Assembly: GCA_003265975.1 (NCBI GenBank)
Contig: QFBU01000016.1
Span: forward strand, 1 to 27,718
Reading direction: 5' to 3'
Origin: Candidatus Marinamargulisbacteria bacterium SCGC AAA071-K20
Lineage (GTDB): Bacteria; Margulisbacteria; Marinamargulisbacteria; GCA-2716485; AAA071-K20
DNA length: 27,718 nt
Below are positions 1 to 8,107 of this stretch, piece by piece. Position 1 is the stretch's first letter. Every line of letters begins with the position of its first letter. A program made the position numbers and the translations under genes. The notes beneath the pieces are model-generated. The model saw only the letters and a program-made list of their open reading frames with translations. It ran no database searches and was not told the DNA's origin.

Positions 1-2
1 AT

Positions 3-236
3 GCCAAAGGTGAGTACGTGTCTTCATTTATTGGATTCTTCCCAGTTTACGACCCACAATATGTCATTTATGTGGTTATAGACACGCCTAAAAAGTCAAT
101 TTGGGGGTCGGTGGCAGCCGCTCCTATTTTTAGGAAAATTGTAAAAGACATTATCGACTATAAAGATATTTTGCCTGATCGGTATATTGAGAAAGACAAA
201 CGTATTAAGCTTAGTCAGGACTCGCTACAATTTTAG
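3..236 (+). CDS. ftsI: FtsI/PBP2-type peptidoglycan transpeptidase, C-terminal fragment
   Basis: The reading frame is open from the left edge, so only the last 77 codons of the gene are present. The visible part has the typical end of class B penicillin-binding proteins: a SSFIGFFP strand, a YVIYVVID strand, then an AAAPIFRKIVKDI helix. In this family that segment follows the KTGT motif of the periplasmic transpeptidase domain; the catalytic SxxK and KTG boxes lie outside the window. The protein would cross-link septal peptidoglycan together with FtsZ, whose gene is 1.5 kb away, which fits remains of a division gene cluster. An elongation-type PBP2 cannot be excluded from the tail alone. Confidence 0.8.
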   Translation, partial: AKGEYVSSFIGFFPVYDPQYVIYVVIDTPKKSIWGSVAAAPIFRKIVKDIIDYKDILPDRYIEKDKRIKLSQDSLQF

Positions 237-341
237 GCTCACTTACTCACTAAGACAATCCAGCAGACATCTTTCTGACTAAAAATGCACTATTAACCAA
301 ACTTACAAAATCTATAAAAACAAACTTTAGATAAAACCGTT

Positions 342-599
342 TTGTTTCTTTTTAAGACGTGTTCACTTTCTGTGTATTCGATACCCAGGAATGTGAGTCA
401 TTTATTTTCCTTAAAATTTATCGTAAAAGGGCGCCTAAGAAACGTTAGTACATTTACTCCGCCTATTGCTGGGAAGGATCAAGACAAAGATCATCTAGAA
501 ATAAAGCAAAATCTGCATCTTGTGTACTTTAGAAATAAGCTGAGGTTAATTATGAAAGATGCAGCTCGCCTTGGGTTCAAAATTGAATTAGGGTATTGA
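342..599 (+). CDS. doubtful 85-codon ORF of unknown function
   Basis: This ORF begins with TTG and has no clear ribosome binding site. The first 35 codons look like non-coding drift (Cys/Ser/Phe mixture), while the last 50 (from about KDQDKDHLEI to LRLIMKDAARLGFKIELGY) have a more protein-like charged and hydrophobic pattern. It may be the remnant of a longer gene or spurious. I do not recognise a family. The rest of 237-631 shows no other gene, tRNA or clear terminator to me. Confidence 0.2.
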   Translation: MFLFKTCSLSVYSIPRNVSHLFSLKFIVKGRLRNVSTFTPPIAGKDQDKDHLEIKQNLHLVYFRNKLRLIMKDAARLGFKIELGY

Positions 600-631
600 G
601 GAAATACCATACACAAAAAGGAGCTACCTCA

Positions 632-730
632 ATGAAAACTTTAACTTGTGATTTATGTAAACACGAAACCAAAGGCACTACTTTTGAAGAGTGGATGGCA
701 GAGAATAAAGCTAGATTTGACGCGGCTTAG
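632..730 (+). CDS. 32-aa mini-protein with a CDLC motif
   Basis: An ATG follows AAAAAGGAGC with about 9 bases of spacing, a strong Shine-Dalgarno for such a short ORF. The product starts MKTLTCDLC, has a CxxC pair plus a following His (possible metal-binding half site) and ends with the acidic/aromatic helix EEWMAENKARF. From memory, small bacterial and archaeal proteins of about 60-70 residues begin with MKTLTCDLC and end with a WMEENKARF-like helix. If so, this copy joins the two ends with the middle missing. The function is unknown. It lies 26 bases from the convergent thyA stop codon. Confidence 0.5.
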   Translation: MKTLTCDLCKHETKGTTFEEWMAENKARFDAA

Positions 731-756
731 ATTAGACTTTTATTTTTAAGTTATCT

Positions 757-1572
757 TTATACAGCAATAGGAAACTTTATGAAGGCTTGAGGGTCGTAAT
801 TTTGGACCTCGAAGTCTTCGAAAGTTAGTTCAAATATTGTTTTTTTAGCTACTTTTACTTGAGGTAATTCCCCGGGGCTTCTTGTAAGCTGCTCTTTAAC
901 ACCCTCTACATGATTTTGATAAATATGGACATCACCAAAGGTATGAACAAAGTAACGAGGAGTTAGGTTACATTCCTGAGCTATCATCATTAAAAACAAA
1001 GCATAACTGGCAATATTAAATGGTACGCCCAAAGCGATGTCGGCAGAACGTTGATAAAGCTGGCAGTCTAGATGTCCATCCATCACATAAAATTGAAAAA
1101 AAGAATGACACGGAGGTAAGGCCATTCGGTCGATGTCGGCTACATTCCAGGCACTTACAATATGTCTACGGGAATCGGGGTTTGTTTTAATAGACTTAAT
1201 CACTTCTTTAATTTGATCGACATGAGACTTTGTATATTTATTTTCTTTTTTGTCCCATGTAAATTTTTCCCAGTTGCGCCATTGGTATCCGTATACTGGT
1301 CCTAGGTTTCCGTCTTTGTCGGCCCATGCATCCCAAATTTTTGTGTGAGGGTTCAACCCTTCGTAAATGTTTGTGGACCCTTTTAAAAACCAAAGCAGTT
1401 CATGAAGAATGCTTGAGAATAATACTTTTTTTGTGGTGAGTAATGGGAATCCTTCTCGTAAGTCAAAACGTAGCTGCGAACCGAAATGTGAGATGGTTCC
1501 GGTGCCTGTTCTGTCGCCTTTTTCTTCGCCATTTTCTAGCACAAATTTTAATAGGTCTAAGTACTGTTTCAT
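757..1572 (-). CDS. thyA: thymidylate synthase ThyA
   Basis: The product makes dTMP from dUMP using methylenetetrahydrofolate, in the cytoplasm. The 271-aa protein carries the full ThyA signature set: phosphate-binding DRTGTGT (about residues 20-26), GPVYGYQWR (91-99), the RR pair at 135-136, the catalytic cysteine in LPPCHSFFQF (Cys155), QRSADIALGVPFN (174-186) and GDVHIYQNH near 213-221. A Lys-rich insertion of about ten residues (104-116) lies after GYQWRNW. The gene is divergent from ftsZ, with 134 bases between the starts. No dihydrofolate reductase gene is adjacent. Nothing suggests decay. Confidence 0.97.
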   Translation of the reverse strand: MKQYLDLLKFVLENGEEKGDRTGTGTISHFGSQLRFDLREGFPLLTTKKVLFSSILHELLWFLKGSTNIYEGLNPHTKIWDAWADKDGNLGPVYGYQWRNWEKFTWDKKENKYTKSHVDQIKEVIKSIKTNPDSRRHIVSAWNVADIDRMALPPCHSFFQFYVMDGHLDCQLYQRSADIALGVPFNIASYALFLMMIAQECNLTPRYFVHTFGDVHIYQNHVEGVKEQLTRSPGELPQVKVAKKTIFELTFEDFEVQNYDPQAFIKFPIAV

Positions 1573-1622
1573 TGTGGGGCTTAGCTTAGCATATGGCTTT
1601 GATTTTTTTTACCGTTTTTTTC

Positions 1623-1651
1623 TTCTTGTTTTTTTTATTTTTTGCTATACT
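1623..1651 (+). promoter_or_regulatory. probable promoter of ftsZ (extended -10)
   Basis: TATACT at 1646-1651 is preceded by TG one base upstream (TGCTATACT), an extended -10. A weak -35, TTCTTG at 1623-1628, sits 17 bases upstream inside a T-rich tract. Transcription would start near 1658, giving a leader of about 50 bases before the ftsZ TTG codon. Confidence 0.5.
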
Positions 1652-1706
1652 GACGGTGAGTTACGAATAGGTATACGAATTCAGTTTAATTTAAAGGAGC
1701 CCTCTC

Positions 1707-3041
1707 TTGTCTCAAGAAAATTTACGTCAGTTTGCAAATATAAAAGTTCTCGGAGTTGGAGGCGGTGGAGGAAACGCGGTTAATCGTATGGTTGCTGCTA
1801 GTGTTCAAGGTGTTGAATTTTGGAGTATTAATACAGATATCCAAGCCCTTAATGTTTCTTTAGCTGATCAAAAATTACAAATTGGTACTAAACTTACTAA
1901 AGGTTTAGGTGGAGGAGCGATTCCTTCTATTGGTGAACAATCTGCCAAAGAAAGCCAAGAAGACTTAGACACTGCACTTGAAGGTGCGGACATGGTATTT
2001 ATTACTTGTGGTATGGGTGGTGGAACTGGTACTGGGGCCTCTCCGATTATTGCACGTGCTGCAAAAGACCACGGTGCTTTAACTATTGCCGTTGTTACTA
2101 GACCCTTTAGATTTGAAGGTCCTGTTAGAAATCGTCAAGCCGAAGAAGGTATTGAAAAACTTCGCGAGCATGTTGACGCTATGATTATTATTCCAAACGA
2201 AAAATTACTTGATGTTGTTGAACGTATGACTAGTATGGTTGATGCGTTTAAAATTGCTGACGATATTTTACGACAAGGTGTTCAAGGAATCGCTGACTTA
2301 ATTACTATTCCTGGACTTATCAACTTAGATTTTGCTGACGTTAAAACGATTATGAAAGACTCCGGATCTGCAATGATGGGTATTGGACGAGCTAGTGGTG
2401 AAAACCGTGCTGTAGAAGCGGCTAAAGAAGCCGTATCTTCTCCTCTTCTTGAAGAAACTATCGACGGAGCTACTGGCGTTATTTTAAATATTACCGGTAG
2501 TGACAGTCTTTCTCTACACGAAGTTCATGAAGCTGCTGATGTTATTTATGGCTGTGTTGATCCTAATGCAAATATTTTGTTTGGGTCAGTTATTAACGAA
2601 AACTTGAAAGATGAAATTGTTGTTACTGTAATTGCTACCGGATTTAATGGTAGCCAAGACTTTAACGAGTTTGATACTAGTTTTTCTATTACTCAAAACA
2701 ATACTCAAGAGCGTACACAAGAGCCGGCTCCAGCACCAGTACAGGCTACTATGGCTACAGAAAATACCTATGAACAACGAACTGCTACTGAACCAGCACC
2801 TACTTATATGCCTCCACAAAGTGAAGACAAATATCGTAATGTTGGTCAGTCTCAAACAACGTATTCGCAACCTGCTCCACAAGGGCAAAGCGTTACGCCA
2901 CCTCCTGTTCAAAATAAACCGTTGATTACACCAACATCAGCTACGCCTTCTAGCCAAGCGCCACAAGCGACTGGTTCTAATGCTAATGATATTGATGAGT
3001 TTGATCTGGATGTGCCTGCGTTTTTGAGAAACATTAATTAA
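1707..3041 (+). CDS. ftsZ: cell division GTPase FtsZ
   Basis: This is the tubulin homologue that forms the division ring. The 444-aa product shows the N-terminal glycine-rich strand LGVGGGGGNAVNRM (15-28), the tubulin signature GGGTGTG (104-110), a T7 loop NLDFAD (206-211), a Pro/Gln/Thr-rich disordered linker (about 325-428) and the C-terminal peptide DEFDLDVPAFL that normally binds FtsA, ZipA or MinC-type partners. The start is TTG, chosen because AAAGGAG (1693-1699) lies 7 bases upstream and the family-conserved NIKVLGVGG follows directly. One family variation is GGGAIPSIGEQSA, where GAGxNPxxG is more usual. It is followed by a hairpin and bioF. Confidence 0.98.
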   Translation: MSQENLRQFANIKVLGVGGGGGNAVNRMVAASVQGVEFWSINTDIQALNVSLADQKLQIGTKLTKGLGGGAIPSIGEQSAKESQEDLDTALEGADMVFITCGMGGGTGTGASPIIARAAKDHGALTIAVVTRPFRFEGPVRNRQAEEGIEKLREHVDAMIIIPNEKLLDVVERMTSMVDAFKIADDILRQGVQGIADLITIPGLINLDFADVKTIMKDSGSAMMGIGRASGENRAVEAAKEAVSSPLLEETIDGATGVILNITGSDSLSLHEVHEAADVIYGCVDPNANILFGSVINENLKDEIVVTVIATGFNGSQDFNEFDTSFSITQNNTQERTQEPAPAPVQATMATENTYEQRTATEPAPTYMPPQSEDKYRNVGQSQTTYSQPAPQGQSVTPPPVQNKPLITPTSATPSSQAPQATGSNANDIDEFDLDVPAFLRNIN

Positions 3042-3075
3042 GAGGCCGTTTTTCAACGCGGCTTCCTAGCTTTTT
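3042..3075 (+). terminator. weak intrinsic terminator or attenuating hairpin after ftsZ
   Basis: GAGGCCG (3042-3048) pairs with CGGCTTC (3059-3065) in a 7-bp stem with one G.T pair and a 10-base loop. TTTTT follows at 3071-3075 after a 5-base gap. The stem starts one base after the ftsZ stop and the T run ends 4 bases before the bioF ATG, so read-through into bioF is likely to be only partly blocked. Confidence 0.45.
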
Positions 3076-3079
3076 AATC

Positions 3080-4180
3080 ATGTCTTCTTTTGATGATCAA
3101 CTTTCTGAGCTCAAAGCAAACTCTTTGTTTAGAGACTGCCCTTTGCTTGATGAATCAGGCATTCAATTTTCGTCGAACGACTATTTAGGGTTGTCTAAAC
3201 ATCCTCAATTACTAGATACCGTAAAAAATGCCATTACTAAATTTGGATTTGGTTCTACCGGATCTAGATTATTAAGTGGTAACCATGGTTTGTTTGCTGA
3301 ACTAGAAAAAAAATGCGCTCGCCTTTTAGGTAAACCAAGCGCTCTGTTTTTCAACTCTGGGTATCAAGCCAATATAGGTGTTATTAGTGCACTGCTTAAT
3401 AAAGCAGACGTGGTGTTTGCTGATAAGTTTTGTCACTCAAGTATTATTAATGGTATTTCTCTTAGTAAGGCTAAACTATTTCGATATAAACATCTCGACT
3501 ACTCTCATCTGGATCAACTACTTACAACTCATCGAAAACAATTCAAAAATGCACTCATAATAAGTGAAGGTTTATTTAGTATGGATGGCGACTTTTCAGA
3601 CATGAAAGTCCTGTGCCAATTGAAACAAAAACATAAGTCCTTTTTGATGATGGACGACGCCCATTCGATTGGTTTATTTGAGCAAGGACGAGGGTCAAGT
3701 TTTGACTATGCAGAGTCAGTAGACCTTATTATCGCCCCCTTCGGAAAAGCCTTGGGTAGTTATGGTGCGGCTGTGGGTTGTAGTGAAGAAATAAGATCAT
3801 ATTTAATTAATAAAGCCGCCTCTTTTATTTATTCTACGGCACTACCGTTACCCGTTATTCAATTTAATATAGCGTGCCTAGACTTACTCCCAAGCTTAGA
3901 CAAAGAGCGGGAAATGCTTTGGTCTAATACCGAATTTTTTAGAAACATGTTGGCTACACTTTCTTTGAAAGTATTGGGAGAGAGTAATATTGTTCCTATT
4001 TGCTTTGAGCGCCTTGAAGATACTTTAAACTGCTCAAATAAATTGGAAGCCGCTGGAACTGTAGCTCTGCCCATTAGACCGCCAACGGTTCACCCCTCAA
4101 ATACTCGTGTTCGATTTAGTGTGTGTAGTTGGCATACCAAGAGCCAGTTAGAGGCTGTTTGTGATGTACTACGACCTTAA
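3080..4180 (+). CDS. bioF: 8-amino-7-oxononanoate synthase BioF
   Basis: This PLP enzyme condenses pimeloyl-ACP (or -CoA) with L-alanine to give 8-amino-7-oxononanoate, the first step of biotin ring assembly. The 366-aa product has SSNDYLGL (31-38), FGSTGSRLLSGNHG (57-70), MDDAHSIG (191-198) and the PLP lysine in APFGKALGSYG (Lys223), all typical of alpha-oxoamine synthases. Proximity of a BioH-like esterase, BioD and BioC supports BioF over glycine C-acetyltransferase or serine palmitoyltransferase. It overlaps the next gene by about 20 bases, implying translational coupling. No strong Shine-Dalgarno precedes its ATG. Confidence 0.93.
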   Translation: MSSFDDQLSELKANSLFRDCPLLDESGIQFSSNDYLGLSKHPQLLDTVKNAITKFGFGSTGSRLLSGNHGLFAELEKKCARLLGKPSALFFNSGYQANIGVISALLNKADVVFADKFCHSSIINGISLSKAKLFRYKHLDYSHLDQLLTTHRKQFKNALIISEGLFSMDGDFSDMKVLCQLKQKHKSFLMMDDAHSIGLFEQGRGSSFDYAESVDLIIAPFGKALGSYGAAVGCSEEIRSYLINKAASFIYSTALPLPVIQFNIACLDLLPSLDKEREMLWSNTEFFRNMLATLSLKVLGESNIVPICFERLEDTLNCSNKLEAAGTVALPIRPPTVHPSNTRVRFSVCSWHTKSQLEAVCDVLRP

Positions 4181-4865
4181 CTATTTATTTAAAGACAAAG
4201 GGTCCGAGCATACATGGATTTTTCTTCCTGGGTGGGCCATGGACTCTCGTATTTTTAATACATTTGATTGCGGGCATAACATGCTGCTTATTAATCAACT
4301 CGATCCGATTAATTATGTAACCCAACTTGAGGACCTCCTCGACTCGATGTCTTTAAATAGCTTTTCACTTTTTGGGTATTCGTTAGGTGGGTTTCAAGCG
4401 GCACATTTTTTAAACTCTACAACTAAAAAAGCAACTCGTCTTGTATTATGTGGTGTTCAAAAACAATATAGTAACGAGGCTATTGCCCCTCTGATGCAAC
4501 AGTTAGAAACAGATAAGGAAACGACTCTCAAGGGATTTTATTCGTATTGTTTTAATACCGCAGATGACTATAAATTATTTTCAGAACAATTTGAAACAGC
4601 ACTTATTTCACTTTTTGATGCCCCTTATTTACAAGGTCATTTAAAAACTTTGGTGGAGGTGCCTATAACTTCGCTGCCCTCGGAGACTATATTTATACAT
4701 GGTGCCAAGGACGGTGTCGCTCCGATTTCATCTACAAAACGTCTTAGTAAGAGACTAAACCGTCCGTTGGAAATCATTGATGATTGTGGGCATTTTCTAT
4801 TTTTTAAACAAAGGATGTGTCGTCGGGTCGAACAACTTCTGCAACAGCCTGATACTGTTGGTTAA
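4161..4865 (+). CDS. bioH: alpha/beta hydrolase, probable pimeloyl-ACP methyl ester esterase (BioH-like)
   Basis: The 234-aa product is a small alpha/beta hydrolase: oxyanion region FLPGWAMDS (21-29), nucleophile elbow GYSLGG (Ser74), an Asp in HGAKDGV (about 184) and a His in DDCGHF (about 211). BioH-type enzymes cleave the methyl ester from pimeloyl-ACP methyl ester after BioC has primed the chain. The overlap with bioF and the presence of bioC in the window support this role. The sequence is divergent, so one of the other esterases that replace BioH (BioG, BioK, BioV types) is possible. The start is GTG 4161 or ATG 4164. Its last 62 bases overlap the convergent orphan gene. Confidence 0.7.
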   Translation: MMYYDLNYLFKDKGSEHTWIFLPGWAMDSRIFNTFDCGHNMLLINQLDPINYVTQLEDLLDSMSLNSFSLFGYSLGGFQAAHFLNSTTKKATRLVLCGVQKQYSNEAIAPLMQQLETDKETTLKGFYSYCFNTADDYKLFSEQFETALISLFDAPYLQGHLKTLVEVPITSLPSETIFIHGAKDGVAPISSTKRLSKRLNRPLEIIDDCGHFLFFKQRMCRRVEQLLQQPDTVG

Positions 4866-6315
4866 ATGTTTCTTCAAACGTATGATGGTATTGCTTTACA
4901 CCTGTTAAATAGTCTAATTGTAATTTTAGTTGTTCTTGTAAGTGCGGAACAATACTACGGTCAGGGTTTCCAATCACTTCGTCTAATTGTGCCGTTAAAT
5001 GTTCAAGGTTAGTGAGTGTCTGTAGTGTATTGCTAATTTTATAGTCAATGTCTTGCCAAGTTGCATAGGCACTTTCAGTACCTTCAGGAAAACCATTTTG
5101 ACAGAAATATCCAAACAAATTGCGTGCTTGAGTTAAATGATGAACTACACTTTGATACGAATATGCTGTTGTGATTTCTGAAAGCACTTGGTCCATTTTT
5201 TGCTTATGAACTTTATAGTCTTTACTTCCACTATTTAGAAATTCCATACTTTTTGGGATAACCGTTGATGACATGAATTTTGAGAATACATCACCGTCTT
5301 CTCTTAGAGAATCAAAGAACGAAATTTCCATGATTGCTTTTCGTGTATCGTCTTCAGATTTTAACTTAACTTTTTCTTGTCCCTTTTTAAATTCATACAT
5401 AATGTTAAACGACCCTTTTGCAAGTTCTTCAAGTGCTTTGTATAGTCGCTCTACATTGGGTTGTAGTTCGTAAGAAACTCTAGAGTGAAACATAGATAAA
5501 AAGTTTTGAAGTTGTTCAGAATGAAAATAGAGCGCCTGTATTGGATCCATCTGGACTTGCCGCTCCTCTGTAACTGGAGATACTGGCGTGGCTATTGGGA
5601 TGTAGCCGCAAGCTGGTGGGGGCCCGTAATTATACTCATCACTACCTTGTTTGGCATTATATTCGGCTAGCATTTCTGGCGTCATGGGGGGCGCTGATGG
5701 CTCTGGCATGGATCCCCAATTTTGTGCTTTTTGTAAATGTGGAGGTTGGGGCGGCACTACTGGCACAGCTTTACCTTCCACTAATTTGTCTTGATTACTT
5801 AGTCCTTTTACAGCTTCCATTCCTTTTACTAAAAGGTCTTTACTGCCTTGAGCTTTAATTTTCATTATTATTCTTATTTCTTTTTCTGAACGATGCGCCT
5901 CTAAGTTTAATTTTAAGTTTTGTAATTGTGAAATTATTTCTCCCATTGGATCGTTTTGAATATTACCTACAATGCCACTAAAGAGACTGGTAAAAGATGC
6001 CATTTGCATATAAAGCGGGGTATTAATATTTTGTACTTGTGAAAGCGCGTCCTTAGACTTTAGTTTTAATAGTTCACTAAAATATATCTCTAATTTTGAA
6101 TCTACTTTAGATTTAAACGATCCATTCAGTTTGAAAATGGCTTTCTTTAAGAACCCCAATCGTCCTGAAGGTCTGATAGATGAATTGACTTTTACTTTTA
6201 GGCCCTGTTTTCCAAGGATTACAGACAATCTAAAAGACATGTTGAGATTTCCAGGTCGTTTTCCAAATCCAGTAATCGATCTAAAAATGCTACTAAAAAT
6301 GTTTCCTATTCTCAT
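4804..6315 (-). CDS. orphan 503-aa protein with proline-rich middle
   Basis: I do not recognise a family. The N-terminal 180 residues are basic and mixed helical (RLGFLKKAIFKLNGSFKSK). Residues of about 185-255 form a Pro/Gln/Tyr-rich low-complexity linker (VVPPQPPHL, SAPPMTPEM, YGPPPACGY). The last 250 residues look all-helical with coiled-coil-like heptads. No signal peptide or transmembrane segment is evident. A good Shine-Dalgarno (GGAGGG, 7 bases before the ATG) supports this start. It lies 18 bases after the upstream orphan, so the two form a likely operon. The frame runs 62 bases into the convergent bioH-like gene. The proline linker suggests a scaffold or exported protein, but this is inference only. 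Confidence 0.7.
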   Translation of the reverse strand: MRIGNIFSSIFRSITGFGKRPGNLNMSFRLSVILGKQGLKVKVNSSIRPSGRLGFLKKAIFKLNGSFKSKVDSKLEIYFSELLKLKSKDALSQVQNINTPLYMQMASFTSLFSGIVGNIQNDPMGEIISQLQNLKLNLEAHRSEKEIRIIMKIKAQGSKDLLVKGMEAVKGLSNQDKLVEGKAVPVVPPQPPHLQKAQNWGSMPEPSAPPMTPEMLAEYNAKQGSDEYNYGPPPACGYIPIATPVSPVTEERQVQMDPIQALYFHSEQLQNFLSMFHSRVSYELQPNVERLYKALEELAKGSFNIMYEFKKGQEKVKLKSEDDTRKAIMEISFFDSLREDGDVFSKFMSSTVIPKSMEFLNSGSKDYKVHKQKMDQVLSEITTAYSYQSVVHHLTQARNLFGYFCQNGFPEGTESAYATWQDIDYKISNTLQTLTNLEHLTAQLDEVIGNPDRSIVPHLQEQLKLQLDYLTGVKQYHHTFEETFNQQYQAVAEVVRPDDTSFV

Positions 6316-6333
6316 GGGTAAACCCTCCCTGGT

Positions 6334-6657
6334 TTATTCGTCCTCATAAATTGAGGCTTTTTCGTTATGAAGATCTTCAAGTACGCTATGTACTTTTTTG
6401 GTAAACTCTCCAATGAAGGTAGGTTTTTGTTTTTTTCCGTTTTTAAAAATATCTTTAGACTCTATGTCAAATTCTATACATTGTTTTTGTATTGGACTTC
6501 GTTCGATTAATTCCATTCTTGATTTTTCAAGGATTAGGCAATAACACGTTTTTAATTTCCATAAAGACTGGTCTACATTTGTAATGTATAAACTCGTATC
6601 CTGATCATCCAAAAGGTCTTTCACTGACTCTTCAAGTTCCTGAAACGCTTCTTTCAT
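6334..6657 (-). CDS. orphan small acidic helical protein, paired with the 503-aa orphan
   Basis: This is a small helical protein rich in Glu, Asp and Lys (MKEAFQELEESVKDLLDD at the N-terminus; Cys pair in KTCYCLILEK). I do not recognise it. Three in-frame ATGs are possible, at 6714, 6678 and 6657. I chose 6657 because a perfect AAGGAGG (6666-6672) lies 8 bases upstream; 6678 has AGAGG at 5 bases and is a realistic alternative that adds seven residues. The gene ends 18 bases before the 503-aa orphan. A chaperone or partner role for the larger protein would fit the size and acidity, but the sequence does not prove it. Confidence 0.65.
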   Translation of the reverse strand: MKEAFQELEESVKDLLDDQDTSLYITNVDQSLWKLKTCYCLILEKSRMELIERSPIQKQCIEFDIESKDIFKNGKKQKPTFIGEFTKKVHSVLEDLHNEKASIYEDE

Positions 6658-6859
6658 TACATTAACCTCCTTACTCATTATTACCTCTCTAGGTCTGTAT
6701 TGTTCTGTATGCATGCTAATTCCACCCTACCTTCCAACTGAAACATCGTGTTTTATCCATACTTCTGCTTTGTAGGTGCAGCTTCTATGCCATTATTTTT
6801 TATTAAATAGCGCTTAAAAGTGCTTAATTTTGAAATTATTTACAATTTGAGTAGACCTT

Positions 6860-6888
6860 TTGCATTATTTTGCATCGATCGCTATAGT
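6860..6888 (+). promoter_or_regulatory. promoter of aroH-tyrA
   Basis: TTGCAT (6860-6865), a 17-base spacer and TATAGT (6883-6888) form a good sigma-70-type promoter. It lies about 25 bases before the aroH start. The -35 falls in the first of two direct copies of TTTTGCAT (6858-6865 and 6868-6875), spaced by 10 bases. Confidence 0.65.
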
Positions 6889-6911
6889 ATTAAGAAAGAA
6901 AGGATGTGCTT

Positions 6912-7277
6912 ATGGCCATACGAGGACTTAGAGGAGCAACCACCGTTAAAACGAATGCTCAGGAAGATATACTTAAAGGAACGAAAGAACTTTTAGGTGT
7001 CCTATTTGAAAATAATGACATAACGGTAGAAGACATTGCGTCTATATTTTTTTCGGTCACTAAAGACCTTGATGCTGTGTTTCCAGCCAAAGCGGCTCGA
7101 GAAATGGGATTAGTTCACACTCCTATGCTGTGTTTAAACGAAATTAACGTGTCAGATAGCGTTAATTTTTGTATTCGAATCTTACTTCATGTTAATTCTG
7201 AAAAGAAACAATCTGACTTTAAACCTATTTACCTCAATGACGCGATTAAACTACGCCCCGAATTTGCTTCCAAGTAA
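6912..7277 (+). CDS. aroH: chorismate mutase, AroH (monofunctional Bacillus) type
   Basis: The product converts chorismate to prephenate, the branch point for Phe and Tyr. It matches the trimeric AroH family along its whole length: IRGLRGATTV at the N-terminus (Arg7), DLDAVFPAKAAREMG (Arg63), LNEINV (Glu77) and FCIRILLHV (Arg89), which correspond to the active-site residues known from the Bacillus enzyme. An upstream GTG at 6906 is in frame. ATG 6912 is preferred because AAGGA sits 7 bases before it and homologues start MxIRGxRGAT. The stop codon overlaps the tyrA start (TAATG), so the two are translationally coupled. Confidence 0.95.
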   Translation: MAIRGLRGATTVKTNAQEDILKGTKELLGVLFENNDITVEDIASIFFSVTKDLDAVFPAKAAREMGLVHTPMLCLNEINVSDSVNFCIRILLHVNSEKKQSDFKPIYLNDAIKLRPEFASK

Positions 7278-8107
7278 TGTCGATACCTTATAAAAACATA
7301 ACCATTGTCGGGCTTGGCTTAATGGGTGGTGCTTTTGCCAAAGCGCTCAGCACTAATGATGTCTCTGTTTTTGGGGTTAATAGGTCTGAAAAGGCGGTTA
7401 ATTTTGCTAAAGACAAGGGTTGGATTTATGACGGATCCGCTTCTGTATCTGATAGTCCGAAGGATGCTGACTTAGTACTCCTTTGTGGCGCCACTTGGAC
7501 CTTACCTTCTGTTATTGAGGAAGTCTGTGCTCACGTAGGTGACTCGTGCTCAATAATGGATATTAGCAGTGTTAAAAAAGGGGTATTGGAGGCATTTGAA
7601 AAAATTAAGTCTAAGCAAACTCTTTTGTCTTGTCACCCTATGGTGGGGTCAGAGAAGTCTGGAATTGAGTACTCTGATACTTTGGATTTTTCAGGGAAGA
7701 CTTGTTTAATGATTGAGGACTATTCGACTCTTGATACTGGAAAATTAATGCTGCAATTAGGCTTTATAGTAGATACTATTAAGGCCAGCAAACACGACGA
7801 ACTATTAGCGGTGAGTTCACACTTTCCTTATCTTATTGCTTGTTTGGCTAGTAAGTCACTTCAAAATAAAAATCTTTCTGCAGATACGCTTATGTCAATT
7901 ATAGGATCTGGTTTTTTGAGCACGAGCAGAGTATCTGAAAGTCCTGTTCATTGGGGTGTAGATATGTGCAGTGAAAATAAGCACGAAATTAAACTACTTC
8001 TTACGAACTTAAAAAAAGATATTTCGTCTTTGGAGTCTGCTTTAGACTCTGAGGAGGAGCTTACTTCCTTTTTAGACTCCATTCAAAAATTTCGATCTAG
8101 CCTTTAA
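7277..8107 (+). CDS. tyrA: prephenate (or arogenate) dehydrogenase TyrA
   Basis: The product catalyses oxidative decarboxylation of prephenate (or arogenate) to the tyrosine precursor. The 276-aa protein has an N-terminal Rossmann motif VGLGLMGGAFAKAL (11-24), MDISSVK (94-100) and the family hallmark CHPMVGSEKSG (His120), followed by an all-helical dimerisation domain. There is no ACT or chorismate-mutase domain; the mutase is the separate, one-base-overlapping aroH. Substrate preference cannot be read from the sequence. The last 11 bases overlap the convergent bioD. Confidence 0.93.
   Translation: MSIPYKNITIVGLGLMGGAFAKALSTNDVSVFGVNRSEKAVNFAKDKGWIYDGSASVSDSPKDADLVLLCGATWTLPSVIEEVCAHVGDSCSIMDISSVKKGVLEAFEKIKSKQTLLSCHPMVGSEKSGIEYSDTLDFSGKTCLMIEDYSTLDTGKLMLQLGFIVDTIKASKHDELLAVSSHFPYLIACLASKSLQNKNLSADTLMSIIGSGFLSTSRVSESPVHWGVDMCSENKHEIKLLLTNLKKDISSLESALDSEEELTSFLDSIQKFRSSL

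Noticed and set aside
1600..1645. T-rich tract between thyA and ftsZ as an intrinsic terminator
   Set aside because: No GC-rich hairpin precedes it, and it lies upstream of both divergent genes, so it is better read as part of the ftsZ promoter region.
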